A DNA stretch of 64,000 nucleotides. Origin: Deltaproteobacteria bacterium. Its GTDB lineage: Bacteria; Myxococcota; Kuafuiibacteriia; Kuafuiibacteriales; Kuafuiibacteriaceae. Position numbers and translations under genes: made by a program. Below are positions 17,215 to 26,436 of the stretch, one piece after another (positions within the stretch are counted from its first letter, which is position 1; each line of letters begins with the position of its first letter). Location: assembly GCA_016713425.1 (NCBI GenBank), contig JADJPE010000005.1:1798001-1862000 (forward strand), given 5' to 3'. The notes below the pieces were generated by a model. It made no database searches. It had not been told where the DNA came from and saw nothing but the letters and a program-made list of their open reading frames with translations.

Positions 17215-18731
17215 TCGATCCAGCCGACGACCCTAGACTCACGTCTTACTTGTACGGTGAGCTCGACGACACCGACGCGAGTGTGTTTGAGGCCGAGCTG
17301 GCGGGCCAAGATGCCCTGTCCGCCCGCGTGCGCGCTTATCAACGTGTGCTCGAGTGGGTGCGTGAGGAGCCTGCGCTCGATCCGGCGCCTGAGCTCGATG
17401 CTTTGATTCTTGCCGCGGCCCGCAAGAAGATCTCGGACGAAGTTCAAGACCGAGCGACCGCTGAGGTGCGCTGGTGGTCGCGTTGGGCCGCGGGGCTCCG
17501 CCGCTTCGTTGCTTCGCCGATGTATGGATGGGTCGCGGTGGGCGCCGTTGCGGTCGCCGTGCTCGTCGTTACTCTGCCGATGGTCGAGCACGAGACACCG
17601 ATGGTCGGCCCCGAGATTCTGGAAGGCGAGGCAAGACGCGACGAGGCGCCGCGGATCACGAATGCGATGCCGCCGCCCAGTGACTCGCCCACCACAACGT
17701 CACCCCCGAGTGGTATGGGCGCCTCGCGGGGACAGATCGCCCGGGGCGGTGGCGGTGGCCGTAGTCCCGAGCGCGTCGACAGCTTCGACAGCCTCGACAG
17801 CGTCGACGGCATCGGCCGGCGGGACTTGGCGAAAGCGAAGCCTTCACCAGAGCGCCAGGCCTCCGCGGAGCCACCGCCCCTGAAGTCGGCGTCCAAGCCG
17901 CCGTCGAACAAGACCTTCGAAGTACCCTTCGAGGCACGTGAGGCACGTGAGGCACGCGAGGTACGCGAGGTACGCGAGGAGGCGGTGGCGGCGGCCGCGG
18001 CGGCGCCTGTGGGGGAGCTGGCCTCCGCCGACGACGAGGGCGGACCACGCGCGGATCGTGAGGCTCTGGCCGGTCTCGGCGCGGGTGGTGGAGGGCTCGA
18101 GGGCGGAAGATCGAACGGCAGCAGGCCGACGGAAGCCGAGCTCCGCCGTGCGCCCGCGCGTCGCCGGTCTGCTCCGGTGATGGACAAGTCGCGAGGCGAG
18201 GCTGACTTAAAAACGTTGGGTGCGCGCGCGGGTGCGGCTTCGGGTGCGGCTTCGGGTGCGGCTTCGGGTGCGGCTCCGGGTGCGGCTCCGGGTGCGGCTC
18301 CGGGTGCGGCTCCGGCTCCGGCTCCGGCTCCGGCGCTCACTGAGGCTCCTTCGAAGAAGGAAGCGAAGGCCATCGACGAGGCAGAGCGCGTGGAGAGGGC
18401 CGCGAGAACAATGCTCGAAGCCGTCGACCGCGAAGTGGGGGCCAAGAACTTCGACGGTGCTCGCCGTATCCTCCGTCGCGCTCGCGCGAACACGCAAGGA
18501 TACGCCGCGTACGGCCGCGTGATGTATCGATGGGCGCGACTCGAATTTTCGCAAAACCGGGACCTCGACGCGCTCGACTACGCCAAGATCGCGGCGACGA
18601 CGCCAGGATTCGAGGGACGTCGAGCCGCTTTTGAGTTGGTTGAACGCATTGCAACGAAGCTCGACCGCTCGGAAGAGGTTGCCTGGGCCCGCCGCAACCT
18701 TCGTGCGCTGCCGAATGGCCGTGCACATTGA
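17211..18731 (+). CDS. Membrane anti-sigma factor with TPR-like C-terminus, no zinc motif
   Basis: 506 aa. The N-terminus (PRLTSYLYGELDD..., about 1-70) has the look of an anti-sigma domain but lacks the HxxxCxxC zinc motif of ZAS proteins. One transmembrane helix follows (YGWVAVGAVAVAVLVVTLP, about 103-122). The presumed periplasmic part is low-complexity: Gly-rich, an AREAREVREVREE repeat, and a GAASGAAPGAAPAPAP repeat coded by 12-bp and 6-bp units at about 18230-18335. It ends in ~120 helical residues resembling TPRs (ARTMLEAVDREVGAKNFDGARRILRRAR...). It presumably holds the upstream sigma factor at the membrane. Confidence 0.85.
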   Translation: MIDPADDPRLTSYLYGELDDTDASVFEAELAGQDALSARVRAYQRVLEWVREEPALDPAPELDALILAAARKKISDEVQDRATAEVRWWSRWAAGLRRFVASPMYGWVAVGAVAVAVLVVTLPMVEHETPMVGPEILEGEARRDEAPRITNAMPPPSDSPTTTSPPSGMGASRGQIARGGGGGRSPERVDSFDSLDSVDGIGRRDLAKAKPSPERQASAEPPPLKSASKPPSNKTFEVPFEAREAREAREVREVREEAVAAAAAAPVGELASADDEGGPRADREALAGLGAGGGGLEGGRSNGSRPTEAELRRAPARRRSAPVMDKSRGEADLKTLGARAGAASGAASGAASGAAPGAAPGAAPGAAPAPAPAPALTEAPSKKEAKAIDEAERVERAARTMLEAVDREVGAKNFDGARRILRRARANTQGYAAYGRVMYRWARLEFSQNRDLDALDYAKIAATTPGFEGRRAAFELVERIATKLDRSEEVAWARRNLRALPNGRAH

Positions 18732-19042
18732 TGTCGCGACGCGACCCCCCATTCGCCGCACGTTCACATTGACGTACCTCCACGGCGGCTGCGGCTGTGG
18801 CGCCTCCAGTTGCGGCGGCTCCAGTTGCGGCTCCAGTTGCGGCTCCAGTTGCGTCTTCGAATGGGCGCATTGCCCCGCATGCGCCAAGGTTCTCCCCGCG
18901 ACGCCTTCTTTGCGCTCTACCCAAAGAGGGGGCAGAGTCGGATGTGGCCGCATGTCGGCATCGCCGACCGCGAGACAATCGGCGTATAGGAAGGCAAGAG
19001 GAAGCGAGGCACGCGTCTTCGCCCCTCGGAGGTTGTCCATCG
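18732..19042. other. Intergenic region with GGCTCCAGTTGC repeats
   Basis: 311 bp between the anti-sigma gene and the TSP3/VWA lipoprotein. At about 18785-18855 a 12-15-bp unit of GGCTCCAGTTGC type is repeated four to five times. A long frame from 18797 spans it, but that sequence has no coding character and the downstream gene has its own Shine-Dalgarno, so I treat this as a leader or promoter region. No clear promoter hexamers were found. Confidence 0.6.
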
Positions 19043-22000
19043 ATGAATACTTGCTCTCACCGGACTCTGAGTTCTCGGCCGCTGCGTCTTGTCGTCGCGC
19101 TCGGTCTTTGGAGCGTGTTTGGGTTGGCGAGTTGTGGCGACGACCCGCCCGGCGGTTCGCGCCGAGATGCTGCGATCGGCGCCGATGCGAGCCCCGCTGG
19201 AGATCGAGATGCCAACGGCCTCGGCGGCGATGCGAATGTCGATGATGCTGACGCCGACGCGAGCGCCGGCGATGGAACGGTGGGCGGCAACGACGCTTCT
19301 GGCGACGGTGGCGGCGGTTCATCGGATGGATCGGCGCTCGATGCGAATATCTCCAACCGCAACAACGATCGCATCGACACGGACTGCGACGGCATTTCGG
19401 ATGCGGACGAGTTTTCGACGGTCTACCCGGGCGGTCAGAAGACGGATCCTGGTGTTGCCGACAGTGATGGCGACGGACTCGTCGATGGCCTTGAGATCGG
19501 CGTGACGGGCGCCGTGCCGGGAACGGGTTGTGCTGCTGTCGTCGACCTCGACCCGACGACGACCACGAGTCCGGTCGACCCCGATTCGGACGGCGATCTC
19601 ATCCCGGACGGTGCCGAGGACCAGAACCAAAATGGGCGCGTCGATGCGACGGAGTCGGACCCAGAACAACGGGATACCGATGGCGACGGGCTCTTCGACA
19701 ACATCGAGGACCGCGATCGAGATGGTGTGCGCGATGCGGATGAATTGGATCCGACGAAGCTCGACACCGACGGCGACCTCATCTTTGACGGCGTTGAAGA
19801 CACCAACGGCGATGGCTTGTACCAGCGCGACGTCGAAACCGATCCGCTCGACGTCGACACCGATGGCGATGCACTGGTTGACGGCGAAGAAGACACCAAC
19901 CACAATGGGATTCGCGAGCCGTACGAGACCGATCCGCGAGAGCCCGACACCGACTGTGATGGCGTCTCCGACGCCGCCGAGCTTCAGATGGGCACGAGCC
20001 CGCTGCGCGCTGACACCGATGGCGACGGTTTGACCGACGGCGTCGAGCTCGGCGTGACCACGCCTGTTCCCGGTACGCGCTGCACGAACGTCTCCATCGA
20101 TCTCGATACGACGACGACGACCGATCCGAAGGATCCTGACTCCGACCACGACGGTGTTCCGGACGGCGCCGAAGACGCCAATGGCGACGGGCGCGTTGAC
20201 GCGGACGAAAGCAATCCCCGGCAGGAAGACAGCGATGGCGATGGGATTTCGGATGGCGATGAGGTACTCGCGGGCACCAATCCGACGGATGGCGACGATC
20301 CTCCCGCTGGTTCAGGCCTTGGGGTCGGCTTCCGCGCGATCTGCGCCGACGACGCACTGAAGAACGTCGACTTCAACGTGCAGAGCGCGTGGACTTTGGT
20401 GACGGAGCCTGGCGTCTATCAGTACGTCGCGGCGTCGGTTACTGCGCCCGGATCCAATGTCGACGTCGGCGCCTTCAATTCGGGCACCGCACGCGACGAG
20501 GTCGCTGGCTTCGTCGTTCGAAGACCGGTGGTGTCCGGGAGCGCCTTGACGGCGAGTGAGCAAGCGCTGGCCGTGTTCGCCGCGATCAGCTCGAATGCAT
20601 CGGCGTTTGGTGTTCAGATCACGCCGCGCTTGACGCCGCGAAGCGTGACTTCGCACGACGGATTTGCGTCCGCGGTCTCAGGCATCGCGGACATCACCGC
20701 CGACCCGGCGCGCTCGGTCGGCTACCTCAGGCGACAACTTCTTTACCGCGTCACCGAGCTGTCGAGCACTGCGTTCAGCGGACTTCCGCCCGACGTCGGA
20801 AATCAAAATACTCAGTTCGTCTATCAATACCAAGTTCTGCTTCGCGCGGCGCCCGAGCCGCAGGAGCTCATCGTGGTCGGGGCATTGGCCCCGAAATCGG
20901 TCTATGACGATGGTACGCGTCTGTCGTCGATTCGCATGGCCGACCTCACGAACGGCACGGCGCTTGCGCTCGCGAACGCGCCGCACGGGAAGGATTGCGA
21001 TCCCTTTGTCGCCGCCGGCCAGTCGGCGGCAGACTTTATCTGGATGTCCGACGTGTCGGGGTCGACGAACGACGACCGCGTTCGCATCAGTGGCGCTGCA
21101 CAGCAAGTTGTCAATGCGCTCACGGTCAACGGCGTCGACTTCCGAATGGGCGTGGTGCTTCATTCGAGCAACGACCATCGCTATGGTGCAGGTCTTGGTG
21201 GCACCTTGCGTGGCGCCGGCTTCGTCCGCGACCCTTCGACGTTCGCGAGCTATCTCTCGGCGCTCGGCTACTGCGATGGGGATCTCTCGCGACCCTGCGA
21301 GGAGGACTCCGACTGTCCCGGCAATGAAGAATGCCATACGGGCGTCTGTGAGTTTGGGCTCGAGGCCGCGTCCAACGCGGTGCGGGAGAGTCTCCCCCGA
21401 TCGGCGGCCGGCGTCGAAGACGCCCGAAAGCTACGCGCCGACGCGACGCTTGCGGTGGTGTACGTATCGGATGAGTTCGCTCAAGAGCTGACGATGGCCG
21501 ACGGCGTTTGTGCCGGGAACGCGGACATTGCTTGTTCTTCGAACAACGCTTGTCCATCGAACGCGCGCCCGTGTCTCCGCGGCGAGAGCTGTTCGACTCG
21601 AAAGTACGGCGCGAGCTCTCAGACGTACGACGTGCGGTCCCTTTATGGGTGCGACACAGCGGTGCGAAATCAGTATCTAAACGGCAATCTGGTCGACCAA
21701 GTCTGCGCGGCCCCTGTCGACGCGGATGCGAGACAGTGCATCGATACCATCGTTGCGCCCTACGCAGAACAGATTCGGGCTGAGGGCGGCATTGCCTTTG
21801 CGCAGATCCTTCTCCCCAATGCGACACCTACGTTGTGCACCGCGTACGCCTGCGGCGGACCGGGTGACAATGAGGCGAATGAACCTGGGCGCGGGTATGC
21901 CGAGGTCGTTGCGGCAACGGGCGGCGTGACGTACTCCCCGTGCAACAACGATCCGGGCACGGCGCTGGAGGCGATCGTCGACGCCGTTTCCGGACTCTCT

Positions 22001-22921
22001 TCTCAGTATCGACTCAACGCCGATCCGATATCCGCGACGCTCAAGGTCGGGATCGTCGACAACACGCAGACGCCGCCTGTCGTCAACCTTGTGCCGCGCT
22101 CGCAGAGCGCTGGTTTCGATTACGACTCGGTTTCTAACTCGATCTTCTTCCGCGGCGCGGCCCACCGGCCGCGGGAGGGTGATCTCGTGATCGTGAGCTA
22201 TCGCGTCTGGACACCGCCGACCTCGGCGTGTGGGGCGACACCGTGCGCAGCCGGACAGAACTGCGATCCCGATCTCGGCGTTTGCGTGTGTGATCCCGTC
22301 CTCTGCGATCAGTGCGGGACGAACGAGGTCTGCACTGCCGACTGCGGCTGCGCCTGCGGCCCGAATTGCAACGGACAATGCGGTCCGGGTCAGGTCTGTA
22401 ATCCGTCGTCTTGCACATGTGAATGTGCGCCCGATTGTGGCGGTGCGTGTCGCGATGGCACCACGTGCAATCCCACGACTTGTCAGTGTGAGTGTGACGC
22501 TGACTGTGGCGGAGCATGTGACGGATCGCTTCTCGAATGTAACGCGGCTTCGACGTGCGCCTGCGAGTGCCCGGCCGATTGTGGCGGGGCTTGCGCGAAT
22601 GGATCATGCAATGCGTCGCTTTGCGCATGCGACTGCGGCCCCGATTGCGACGCATCATGCCCTGGCAATGCGCGCTGCGATCTCGCCAACGGATGCGCCT
22701 GCGAGTGCCCGGCTGATTGCGGCGGCTGTTCCGACAACACGGTCTGCAACGAGACGACCTGCACGTGTGAGTGCGACCCGGTTTGTCAGGCTTCGTGCCG
22801 AAATCTGGAGGTCTGCGACCCGTCGAACAACTGTGAATGCATGTGCCCCGAAGACTGTGGGGGATGTGGTCCGGCTGCGGACTGCAATCCCGTCAGCTGC
22901 ACCTGCATCCCCCGCGTCTGA
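19043..22921 (+). CDS. Large lipoprotein: TSP3 calcium-binding repeats, VWA-like domain, Cys-rich repeats
   Basis: 1292 aa from ATG 19043, preceded by GGAGG at 19028-19032. The signal ends with lipobox LASC near residue 31. Order: Asp/Ala-rich spacer (~32-100); thrombospondin type 3-like Ca-binding repeats of DTDGDGLxDxxE type (~105-430); a beta-rich stretch; a VWA-like domain with MIDAS DVSGS near residue 670, interrupted by two Cys-rich loops (CEEDSDCPGNEECHTGVC and a second near 830); then ~230 C-terminal residues in which CxCxCxxxCGGxC units recur about nine times. It is likely an outer-surface adhesin or Ca-dependent binding protein. The genomic setting gives no partner. Confidence 0.85.
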   Translation: MNTCSHRTLSSRPLRLVVALGLWSVFGLASCGDDPPGGSRRDAAIGADASPAGDRDANGLGGDANVDDADADASAGDGTVGGNDASGDGGGGSSDGSALDANISNRNNDRIDTDCDGISDADEFSTVYPGGQKTDPGVADSDGDGLVDGLEIGVTGAVPGTGCAAVVDLDPTTTTSPVDPDSDGDLIPDGAEDQNQNGRVDATESDPEQRDTDGDGLFDNIEDRDRDGVRDADELDPTKLDTDGDLIFDGVEDTNGDGLYQRDVETDPLDVDTDGDALVDGEEDTNHNGIREPYETDPREPDTDCDGVSDAAELQMGTSPLRADTDGDGLTDGVELGVTTPVPGTRCTNVSIDLDTTTTTDPKDPDSDHDGVPDGAEDANGDGRVDADESNPRQEDSDGDGISDGDEVLAGTNPTDGDDPPAGSGLGVGFRAICADDALKNVDFNVQSAWTLVTEPGVYQYVAASVTAPGSNVDVGAFNSGTARDEVAGFVVRRPVVSGSALTASEQALAVFAAISSNASAFGVQITPRLTPRSVTSHDGFASAVSGIADITADPARSVGYLRRQLLYRVTELSSTAFSGLPPDVGNQNTQFVYQYQVLLRAAPEPQELIVVGALAPKSVYDDGTRLSSIRMADLTNGTALALANAPHGKDCDPFVAAGQSAADFIWMSDVSGSTNDDRVRISGAAQQVVNALTVNGVDFRMGVVLHSSNDHRYGAGLGGTLRGAGFVRDPSTFASYLSALGYCDGDLSRPCEEDSDCPGNEECHTGVCEFGLEAASNAVRESLPRSAAGVEDARKLRADATLAVVYVSDEFAQELTMADGVCAGNADIACSSNNACPSNARPCLRGESCSTRKYGASSQTYDVRSLYGCDTAVRNQYLNGNLVDQVCAAPVDADARQCIDTIVAPYAEQIRAEGGIAFAQILLPNATPTLCTAYACGGPGDNEANEPGRGYAEVVAATGGVTYSPCNNDPGTALEAIVDAVSGLSSQYRLNADPISATLKVGIVDNTQTPPVVNLVPRSQSAGFDYDSVSNSIFFRGAAHRPREGDLVIVSYRVWTPPTSACGATPCAAGQNCDPDLGVCVCDPVLCDQCGTNEVCTADCGCACGPNCNGQCGPGQVCNPSSCTCECAPDCGGACRDGTTCNPTTCQCECDADCGGACDGSLLECNAASTCACECPADCGGACANGSCNASLCACDCGPDCDASCPGNARCDLANGCACECPADCGGCSDNTVCNETTCTCECDPVCQASCRNLEVCDPSNNCECMCPEDCGGCGPAADCNPVSCTCIPRV

Positions 22922-23149
22922 GCGCACGCGTCTGCGCGTTGGCGTCTGCGCACGGCGGCGCGGTTGAGTTCAGGCGTCCGCGCGTCTTGTGCCGGCGCCT
23001 GGCTCGGCCCTGCGAGCACCTCTTGGCACCGTCCCGACCCCGAACCCGCAAGTTGTTTCTCTCTTGCCCCGAGAACGACACCCACAAGTCTCGACCGGCT
23101 CACGCGCGCGTCATCAAAGATGACGAAGCTCCGCTCAATGGAGGTCCAC

Positions 23150-23713
23150 GTGAGCCGATATACCGTTCGAAGCGTTCGTGCACATGACTTCTCCGAACTG
23201 ATGGCGCTCGAGCGTGCGCTCTTTGGGCAGACCGAAGATGGCGTGCTCGGGCCCTACTATGTCCGACTCTGCTGTGAATTCTTCAGCGACTCGTGTTTTG
23301 TCGTCGAGGTCGAAGGCAAGATCGTAGGCTATTTGCTCTCGTTCATTCGCGACCGCGAGGCTTACTGCACGACGCTCGGGGTGGTCCCCATGTATCAGGG
23401 GACGCGCGCGATCGTGCGGCTCATTCGCGCCTTCACGACGGCGGTGGTCGACAAGGTCGACGCATGTTGGTTCACGGTCGAGGAGGAGAACAGTGCAGCC
23501 CGAGCTCTCCACCAGGTGATCGGCGCCAAGGAGCTCGAGTACCGGCCCGACTTCTATGGTCCCGGCCGAGGTCGCATCATCTCACGCGTCGATCGAGAGT
23601 CCTTCGTTCGCGTCCGGGAGCACCTTGAGCGTCTTGGGCTCGTGGAGCGAAAGCGGATCGCGGCCCCGTCGCGACCGACCCTGAACCACGTTGCCTGTGA
23701 AGCCATCGCTTGA
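23150..23713 (+). CDS. GNAT-family N-acetyltransferase
   Basis: 187 aa from GTG 23150, chosen because GGAGG (23140-23144) lies 5 nt before it. ATGs at 23120 and 23138 are in frame but lack such a site. The fold pattern fits GNAT: YTVRSVRAHDFSELMALERALFG at the start, VVEVEGKIVGYLLSFI (strand 4), CTTLGVVPMYQGTRAIVRLIRAF in the acetyl-CoA loop position (the usual Q/RxxGxG/A is only partly kept as YQGTRA), and ENSAARALHQVIGAKELE typical of the last helix and strand. Substrate unknown. A PlsC-type acyltransferase follows after 39 nt. Confidence 0.8.
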   Translation: MSRYTVRSVRAHDFSELMALERALFGQTEDGVLGPYYVRLCCEFFSDSCFVVEVEGKIVGYLLSFIRDREAYCTTLGVVPMYQGTRAIVRLIRAFTTAVVDKVDACWFTVEEENSAARALHQVIGAKELEYRPDFYGPGRGRIISRVDRESFVRVREHLERLGLVERKRIAAPSRPTLNHVACEAIA

Positions 23714-23752
23714 ACCAAACTAACCTGAACTAAACCGCGCTAAACTAAACTG
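23712..23752. other. AT-rich short-repeat leader of the acyltransferase gene
   Basis: A 41-bp A-rich stretch built from repeated CTAAAC/CTGAAC hexamers directly before ATG 23753. It stands out in this GC-rich sequence. No purine-rich Shine-Dalgarno is present, so it may be a promoter or leader element. Confidence 0.4.
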
Positions 23753-24574
23753 ATGAGCAGCCTACTTGACGATGGCGTCTTGAGAACGCCGCGCCCTCAT
23801 GAGCGACCGATTGCTCCTTGGATGCGAACCGCATCTGGTGGGATGCGGATGGTTGGGCGCGCGATTGCGCGCTGGACGTCGGCGCTGATCGTGATGGGGC
23901 GGATCGCTCGAGCCTTGCGTCGGGCTCGGGTCATGTCGCGGGTTGCGGCCGACCTGGAAGCGGGACGTCTTCTCTCCTGGGCGAGCAAGAGAACATGCGA
24001 GATCCATGGGCTCGATATCTCCGTCGTCGGATCGCTGCCGCCTGTCCCGTGTGTCATCGTCTCCAACCACGTTACGTACCTCGATCCAATGGTGGTTCTT
24101 TCTTTGAATGCCGCGCGTCCGATCGCCAAGTCGGCGGTGGCGTGGTGGCCGTTGATTGGTCGACTAGCGTGCCGTCTCGGCGTCATCTTCGTGAATCGTC
24201 GGTCGATGCAGCAGCGAGCGCGCGTTCTAAGATGGGTGATTCGCACCTTGAGCCATGGGATGGCGGTCTTGAACTTCCCCGAGGGGACGACCTCGACGGG
24301 TGAAGGACTCTTGCCTTTCCACCGAGGCATCTTTGGTGCGGCCCGGATCGCGGGCGTACCGGTCGTGCCGGTTTGGCTCGAGTATTCGCCGAAGTGGCTG
24401 GCCTGGGTCGGTAACCGTGCGTTCTTGGGCCACTATCTTCGATTTTCGCTTCTTGAGCGATCGTCGGTCACGGTGCGCGTGGGTGCGCCCATATTCCCCC
24501 GTCCGGAGGTTTCGGCTCAGGCGCTTGCGGTGTACGCCGCCGAGCGCATGCGCGCTCTTCAGGCCGGGGGCTAG
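23753..24574 (+). CDS. 1-acyl-sn-glycerol-3-phosphate acyltransferase family protein (PlsC-like)
   Basis: 273 aa. The acyltransferase motifs are clear: NHVTYLD (NHx4D, H106-D111), a WWPLIGRLACRLGVIFVNRR block, NFPEGTTSTGEGLLPFHRG (174-192) and a PVVPVWLEY strand. Such enzymes acylate lysophosphatidate at the membrane. This copy has a ~75-residue N-terminal extension with an amphipathic or hydrophobic segment, so the acceptor may be another lipid. It converges with the nuclease gene, with 44 bp between the stops. Confidence 0.9.
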   Translation: MSSLLDDGVLRTPRPHERPIAPWMRTASGGMRMVGRAIARWTSALIVMGRIARALRRARVMSRVAADLEAGRLLSWASKRTCEIHGLDISVVGSLPPVPCVIVSNHVTYLDPMVVLSLNAARPIAKSAVAWWPLIGRLACRLGVIFVNRRSMQQRARVLRWVIRTLSHGMAVLNFPEGTTSTGEGLLPFHRGIFGAARIAGVPVVPVWLEYSPKWLAWVGNRAFLGHYLRFSLLERSSVTVRVGAPIFPRPEVSAQALAVYAAERMRALQAGG

Positions 24575-24618
24575 GGCTTCGGGCCGGGCGCCTTCAGATG
24601 CACAGTGGCACTCATTGA

Positions 24619-26436
24619 TTAGAGTCGAAAATCGACAATCAGCGGGTCGTGATCTGACGATCGATAGGCGTCGGGTCGATACAAATCCGACGCGCTGATA
24701 CGGTAACCGGAGAAGGTCGGCTCATCGGCGTTGATGTGCCAAAAGGCAACGCCCGTCACCCGACCCGCGAGAGAAGGCGTCGCAAGTGCGTGGTCAATGT
24801 AGCCAACCTCTCCCTCGTAGGCGGCGGAGTACCGTGATGAACCTGGTACATGGCGTGCGACCAGGTCCACGAGGCCGGCCGAAGCCAGCGCCTCGATGGG
24901 GTCTTCGGTCGCATATGCGTTGAGATCTCCGAGGAGGATCCCGCTGCTCACGGTTGCCAAGAAAGACGCCGCGGTTTCGGCTTGAAGTGTCCGACGACGG
25001 TTGTAGCACCCTTGGCCATCGCCGAGATCTGCATCTTGTCCGGTGGCATTGGTATCACAAATTCGAGCACGGAAATGGCCGAGCACGACATCGAATGTAC
25101 CATCGCCCGCATTGCCGCCGTCATTGTCCACGACCGAGAAAGACTGAACGAGAGATGGTCGAGCCGTCGTGTCGGGGACCACAAGCAGACGAGGATCCCC
25201 GACCGCAATCACACGGTCGGATCGATATAGGAACACCGGCATGGTCGGAAGTGAAGTCGCGATGCCAACGTAAGTATACACCGGTCGGGCGTCGAAGTGC
25301 GCCGCATTCAGCGCAGTCCTCAGCGCCGCGATCGAAGCTGAACCGTTCGCCTCGACTTCGACCAGGCCGACGACGTCAGCATCCAGCCCATAGATCGCCT
25401 CCACGAGTTTCGTGGTTTGACGCTCGAGTTCCTCGTCGTTCGCCGCACCTCGATCACCAAGCGTCACAAAATAGTTTCCTACGTTGAACCCGGCGACTCG
25501 AATGGATTGCGCTTGCGTTCGCGGGGGGAGCGCACTTCGACGCTCTGGGCCACGCACGAAATGCACATCACTCGTTGGATGCAGCCGGTATGCACCGTAG
25601 GCCTCGACGAGCACCCCCTCGACGCCAAACGCCATATCGCCAAGGCCGATGTCGCCATTGTCGCGACCGTAGGACAGACCTTGTGGCGCATCATAGCGAC
25701 CATCATCGAGCACCAACGATTGCGCACTGAGACTTGCCAAGGAATTGCCAACCCCATTGTGGGCGCTGAAGGCTCGTTCGGCGACCGTCACCAAGACTTC
25801 GCCGTGCGCTCGCAGGCCAATCAGGTCATCGACGTAGAGCGGTTGCTCGAACCTCACCAACATACCTTCTAGAGATTCGAGCGTCGCACCGTCAGCGAGT
25901 GGGAACGAGATGGGTCGAGGATCGTGCACAAGACTCCGACCACAGACTGCGATCTCCTCCACGTTCTTGAGCTCGGTGAGGTCGAAGTATTCTTCAACTT
26001 CACCGCGCACGATCACCACATCGCCGGGCGTGGCATCCGCCTGTCGAGTGAAGACGAAGAGGCCTTCGGATGTGTGAGGATCCAGATCGTCTTCGAGGGC
26101 TCGAAGGAAGAAGCCAGGATAGATCGCGTCCGCGCCAGAAACCTTGACCACAACGCCTTGAGTGGTTACCTGCCGCCCATCGAGCGGACTGTGGGCCGCG
26201 TTGCCCTGAATCGCCTGAACGGACGTATATTCGCCTCGAGAGAGACAGGTCTGAGGCACCTCGGTCCCCGAATCGTCGGCCGCCTCGCTGACAGGACCTG
26301 AATCGCGCCCAACCGACGCGTCTACCGTAACCTCAGCCTGTGCGGGTCCGCTGGCATCCGCACGACATCCGAGCGCGAACCCGCACCCACCCCCAAGTCC
26401 GAGGCCCAGGAGAAGGGCGGTGGCCGTGTGCCGCAT
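24619..26436 (-). CDS. Exported endonuclease/exonuclease/phosphatase-family nuclease (ExeM-like), probably lipoprotein
   Basis: 605 aa. The signal peptide has Cys candidates at LGLGGGC and FALGC. Residues ~65-175 look like the OB-fold module found before EEP domains in extracellular nucleases of the ExeM/NucH type (VQAIQGNAAHSPLDGRQVTTQGVVV...). From ~315 the EEP domain begins (RVAGFNVGNYF). The metal or catalytic motifs are VGLVEVEANG (Glu), LLGDLNAYATEDP (Asp/Asn) and SSDHDPLIVDF (Asp-His) at the C-terminus. Likely role: extracellular DNA degradation for nutrient use or matrix turnover. Confidence 0.88.
   Translation of the reverse strand: MRHTATALLLGLGLGGGCGFALGCRADASGPAQAEVTVDASVGRDSGPVSEAADDSGTEVPQTCLSRGEYTSVQAIQGNAAHSPLDGRQVTTQGVVVKVSGADAIYPGFFLRALEDDLDPHTSEGLFVFTRQADATPGDVVIVRGEVEEYFDLTELKNVEEIAVCGRSLVHDPRPISFPLADGATLESLEGMLVRFEQPLYVDDLIGLRAHGEVLVTVAERAFSAHNGVGNSLASLSAQSLVLDDGRYDAPQGLSYGRDNGDIGLGDMAFGVEGVLVEAYGAYRLHPTSDVHFVRGPERRSALPPRTQAQSIRVAGFNVGNYFVTLGDRGAANDEELERQTTKLVEAIYGLDADVVGLVEVEANGSASIAALRTALNAAHFDARPVYTYVGIATSLPTMPVFLYRSDRVIAVGDPRLLVVPDTTARPSLVQSFSVVDNDGGNAGDGTFDVVLGHFRARICDTNATGQDADLGDGQGCYNRRRTLQAETAASFLATVSSGILLGDLNAYATEDPIEALASAGLVDLVARHVPGSSRYSAAYEGEVGYIDHALATPSLAGRVTGVAFWHINADEPTFSGYRISASDLYRPDAYRSSDHDPLIVDFRL

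Noticed and set aside
17444..18493. 349-aa minus-strand ORF
   Set aside because: Antisense to the anti-sigma gene; low-complexity Ala/Pro/Ser shadow.
18797..19042. N-terminal extension of the TSP3/VWA lipoprotein
   Set aside because: The extension is non-coding in style and would bury the lipoprotein signal; GGAGG precedes ATG 19043.
22922..22960. Terminator hairpin after the TSP3/VWA lipoprotein
   Set aside because: GCGTCTGCGC occurs as a direct repeat, not a stem; no T-run.
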